NCBI GenBank assembly: GCA_039679645.1
Contig: JBDKUO010000013.1
Coordinates: 18,704-82,703, forward strand
Reading direction: 5' to 3'
Source of the DNA: Armatimonadota bacterium
GTDB lineage: Bacteria; Armatimonadota; UBA5829
DNA: 64,000 nt
The notes under the pieces are model-generated. The model worked only from the letters and a program-made list of their open reading frames with translations, had not been told where the DNA came from and did not search any database. The translations under genes and the position numbers were made by a program. This document shows positions 62,533 to 64,000 of the stretch, one piece after another. The stretch's first letter is position 1. The number at the start of each line of letters is the position of its first letter.

Positions 62533-63819
62533 TCAATCCGCTTTTCTAATATTTCCGCCGACGCCGTTCATCAGTTCCACAAAGTTCGGAAATGTGACGC
62601 CAAGCGCTTCGGCGGTATAAATTTCGGTTTCACCATCAAGACAAAGGCCCGCGACCGCCAGAGCCATTATAACACGATGATCGTAATGCCCATGCACAAC
62701 AGCCGGTTTGAGCTTCGACCCACGGATCACAAGACCGTCAGGCAGCTCTTCAATATCCGCACCCATTTTGGTCAGCTCTTCGCGCATTACTGCGATGCGG
62801 TCTGTCTCCTTAAGCCGTGCCTGAGGAACATTTGCCAGCCTGGTCTCACCTTCGGCAAAACATGCTGTAACCGCCAATGCAGGCAGAGCATCGGGAGTAT
62901 CGGACAAATTGAGCGTTGCGCCATGAAGCTCGCCGCTCTTAACTACCAGGGCTCTTTGCTCTCCACTCTCCACTCTCCACTCGATATTTGCTCCCATTTT
63001 CCGAAGCATATCTACAATCGCCTTATCGCCTTGTGTATCGTTCTCGTCCAGCCCAAGCAGTGTTAATCCCGAGCCTGTGATAGCGGCAGCGCACATAAAA
63101 AATGCAGCCGAGCTCCAATCCGCAGGCACGGCACGATCAAAAGGCTTGTAGTTCTGCCTCCCAGGAATAATAAACTCATTGAAATCGTGATTTTCAAGCA
63201 TTATTCCTTGCTCTTTGATCCAGCGCAGGGTCATCTCGACATAGGGTTTCTCGATCAGGCTATGCACTTCTATTGTCGTATCACTTTGGGCAAGCGGGCA
63301 GCTAATCAACAGACTGGTGAGATACTGCGAGGTCTTGCTGCCGTCGAGTGCGACATTTCCACCAATCAATGGGCCACTGACGATTATAGGAGCCATGCCG
63401 TTACCGCGAGTTGATTCGAGCCTTGCTCCGAGAGCATTCAGCGCGTCTATAATCGGTCCTGCCGGTCTGCGCCTGATCTGATCATCGCCCGTAAATACGC
63501 TGACCCCATCTACAAGAGAGGCCATACCTAAAGCTATGTACAGCGTGGTGCCTGAGTTACCGACGTCAATCACGTTATCCGGCACGCTCGGCCTTCCGCC
63601 GACTCCATGCACGACCCAGTCATCGGGTTTATTGATCTCGGCGCCGAGTAGCCGGCAGGCGTTTACTGCCGCAAGGGTATCCGACGCAACAAGAGGCCTG
63701 CGAATTATTGACTCGCCCTCGGCGAGCGATGCAATCACCGCAGCGCGTATTGTGTGCGACTTGGACCCTGGGATCTCCACCGACCCCGACAGCTCTGATT
63801 TGTTGACTACCAGCTTCAT
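62533..63819 (-). CDS. aroA: 3-phosphoshikimate 1-carboxyvinyltransferase (EPSP synthase)
   Basis: 428 residues. Transfers enolpyruvyl from PEP to shikimate-3-phosphate. Signatures: EIPGSKSHTIRAAVIASLAE, NVIDVGNSGTTLYIALGM, DGSKTSQYLTSLLISCPLA and RLKETDRIAVMREELTKMGA. Oddity: residues around IEWRVESGEQRAL are encoded by three tandem CTCTCCA heptamers (62959-62979), an in-frame 21-bp insertion-like element also seen outside genes. Enzyme core otherwise intact. Followed by aroC. Confidence 0.95.
   Translation of the reverse strand: MKLVVNKSELSGSVEIPGSKSHTIRAAVIASLAEGESIIRRPLVASDTLAAVNACRLLGAEINKPDDWVVHGVGGRPSVPDNVIDVGNSGTTLYIALGMASLVDGVSVFTGDDQIRRRPAGPIIDALNALGARLESTRGNGMAPIIVSGPLIGGNVALDGSKTSQYLTSLLISCPLAQSDTTIEVHSLIEKPYVEMTLRWIKEQGIMLENHDFNEFIIPGRQNYKPFDRAVPADWSSAAFFMCAAAITGSGLTLLGLDENDTQGDKAIVDMLRKMGANIEWRVESGEQRALVVKSGELHGATLNLSDTPDALPALAVTACFAEGETRLANVPQARLKETDRIAVMREELTKMGADIEELPDGLVIRGSKLKPAVVHGHYDHRVIMALAVAGLCLDGETEIYTAEALGVTFPNFVELMNGVGGNIRKAD
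62959..62979. repeat. Three tandem CTCTCCA heptamers inside aroA
   Basis: Exact CTCTCCA x3 on the plus strand, in frame within the aroA reading frame (encoding the RVESGEQ region). Same unit as the arrays at 4934-4947 and 12392-12419. Confidence 0.8.
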
Positions 63820-63924
63820 ATTTTCTTAAGGATACAGGAGATAAGATGAACTTGTCAATTATTTACAGATTCAGCGGGTGCGTGTCAAATCTACGGAATT
63901 TTAATAGGTAAAAGATGAGGCTGC

Positions 63925-64000
63925 TGGCATGAAAATGGACGGTCAACGCCGAATTCATTTTTGTGAGAAAATAAAGGAGGCGAGCCACAATCATGCCAGC
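63925..64000. repeat. 10-bp inverted repeat at window end
   Basis: GCTGGCATGA (63925-63934) and TCATGCCAGC (63991-64000) are perfect complements 56 bases apart. It encloses most of the visible part of the reading frame at 63931. It could be a hairpin, a repeat end, or chance; the window edge prevents a decision. Confidence 0.4.
63931..64000 (+). CDS. Start of an unrecognised gene (cut by window edge)
   Basis: The ATG at 63931, with GAGG eight bases upstream, opens a frame without a stop to the window end (MKMDGQRRIHFCEKIKEASH and on). 23 residues are too few for a family call. Divergent from aroA. Confidence 0.4.

Overview
The window looks like chromosome of a diderm (Gram-negative type) bacterium. 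It encodes a secretin, two PEP-CTERM exported proteins, an FKBP lipoprotein with a lipobox, a multi-PDZ HtrA protease and many exported proteins of unknown family. The mix of a PilMNO/GspDEFG assembly operon, PEP-CTERM proteins, DUF4091 and clan-D-like glycosidases, an orphan GlmL-like ATPase and a ferredoxin-fused EtfA fits Armatimonadota or a similar phylum. That placement is inference: there is no rRNA or other phylogenetic marker here. I saw no tRNA, rRNA, CRISPR array or intact insertion sequence.

Layout. 1-7907 (minus strand) is a type IV pilus/type II secretion operon: pilM, pilN, pilO, a PilP/GspC-like gene, a secretin, a GspE/PilB ATPase, GspF/PilC and a GspG pseudopilin cut by the window edge. 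Repeats interrupt it in two places, including a seven-hairpin array. Upstream of pilM lie four helically phased palindromes (8067-8167). 8325-11623 holds a PEP-CTERM protein with a sulfatase-modifying-factor fold and a GH36-type alpha-galactosidase. 11956-16303 has an RsbW-like anti-sigma factor, an exported protein of an unrecognised family, a barrel-sandwich/KOW protein and a GlmL-like ATPase. 16411-18853 is a small accessory island with HicAB, DUF4145 and HEPN/MNT genes. 18925-26262 carries etfBA, an AGCS symporter, an M48 peptidase, a zinc-ribbon membrane protein and accAD.

26448-35368 contains a Cys-rich exported protein, a divergent GH36-like enzyme, a copper-amine-oxidase-like domain protein, an SLC13-type transporter, an Eis-like acetyltransferase, WrbA and a DUF3352-like protein. 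35561-40133 is a sugar cluster: two tandem GH4 alpha-galactosidases, a PIG-L deacetylase and a NagB-like protein. 40308-54107 has pyruvate kinase, a ROK-like protein, a paralogue of the unknown exported family, DUF4091, a TPR membrane protein, a PAS-PP2C phosphatase, a UroD-like protein, HtrA and a conserved unknown gene behind a clear sigma-70 promoter. 54162-64000 has a PEP-CTERM protein, an AT-hook-like small protein, a bacterial arrestin-like protein, two unusual exported proteins, an ECF sigma/anti-sigma/STN-domain operon followed by FKBP, aroC and aroA, and the start of an unrecognised gene.

Two repeat types recur. One is a CCTCCAGG/CCTGGAGG stem-loop placed at gene 3' ends, mostly between convergent genes. 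The other is short degenerate 7- or 8-bp tandem arrays lying between genes, at one gene junction and once inside aroA. The most novel-looking items are the arrestin-like protein, the phased palindrome array upstream of pilM, the sigma/anti-sigma/STN operon with its 89-bp gene overlap, and the two-member unknown exported family.
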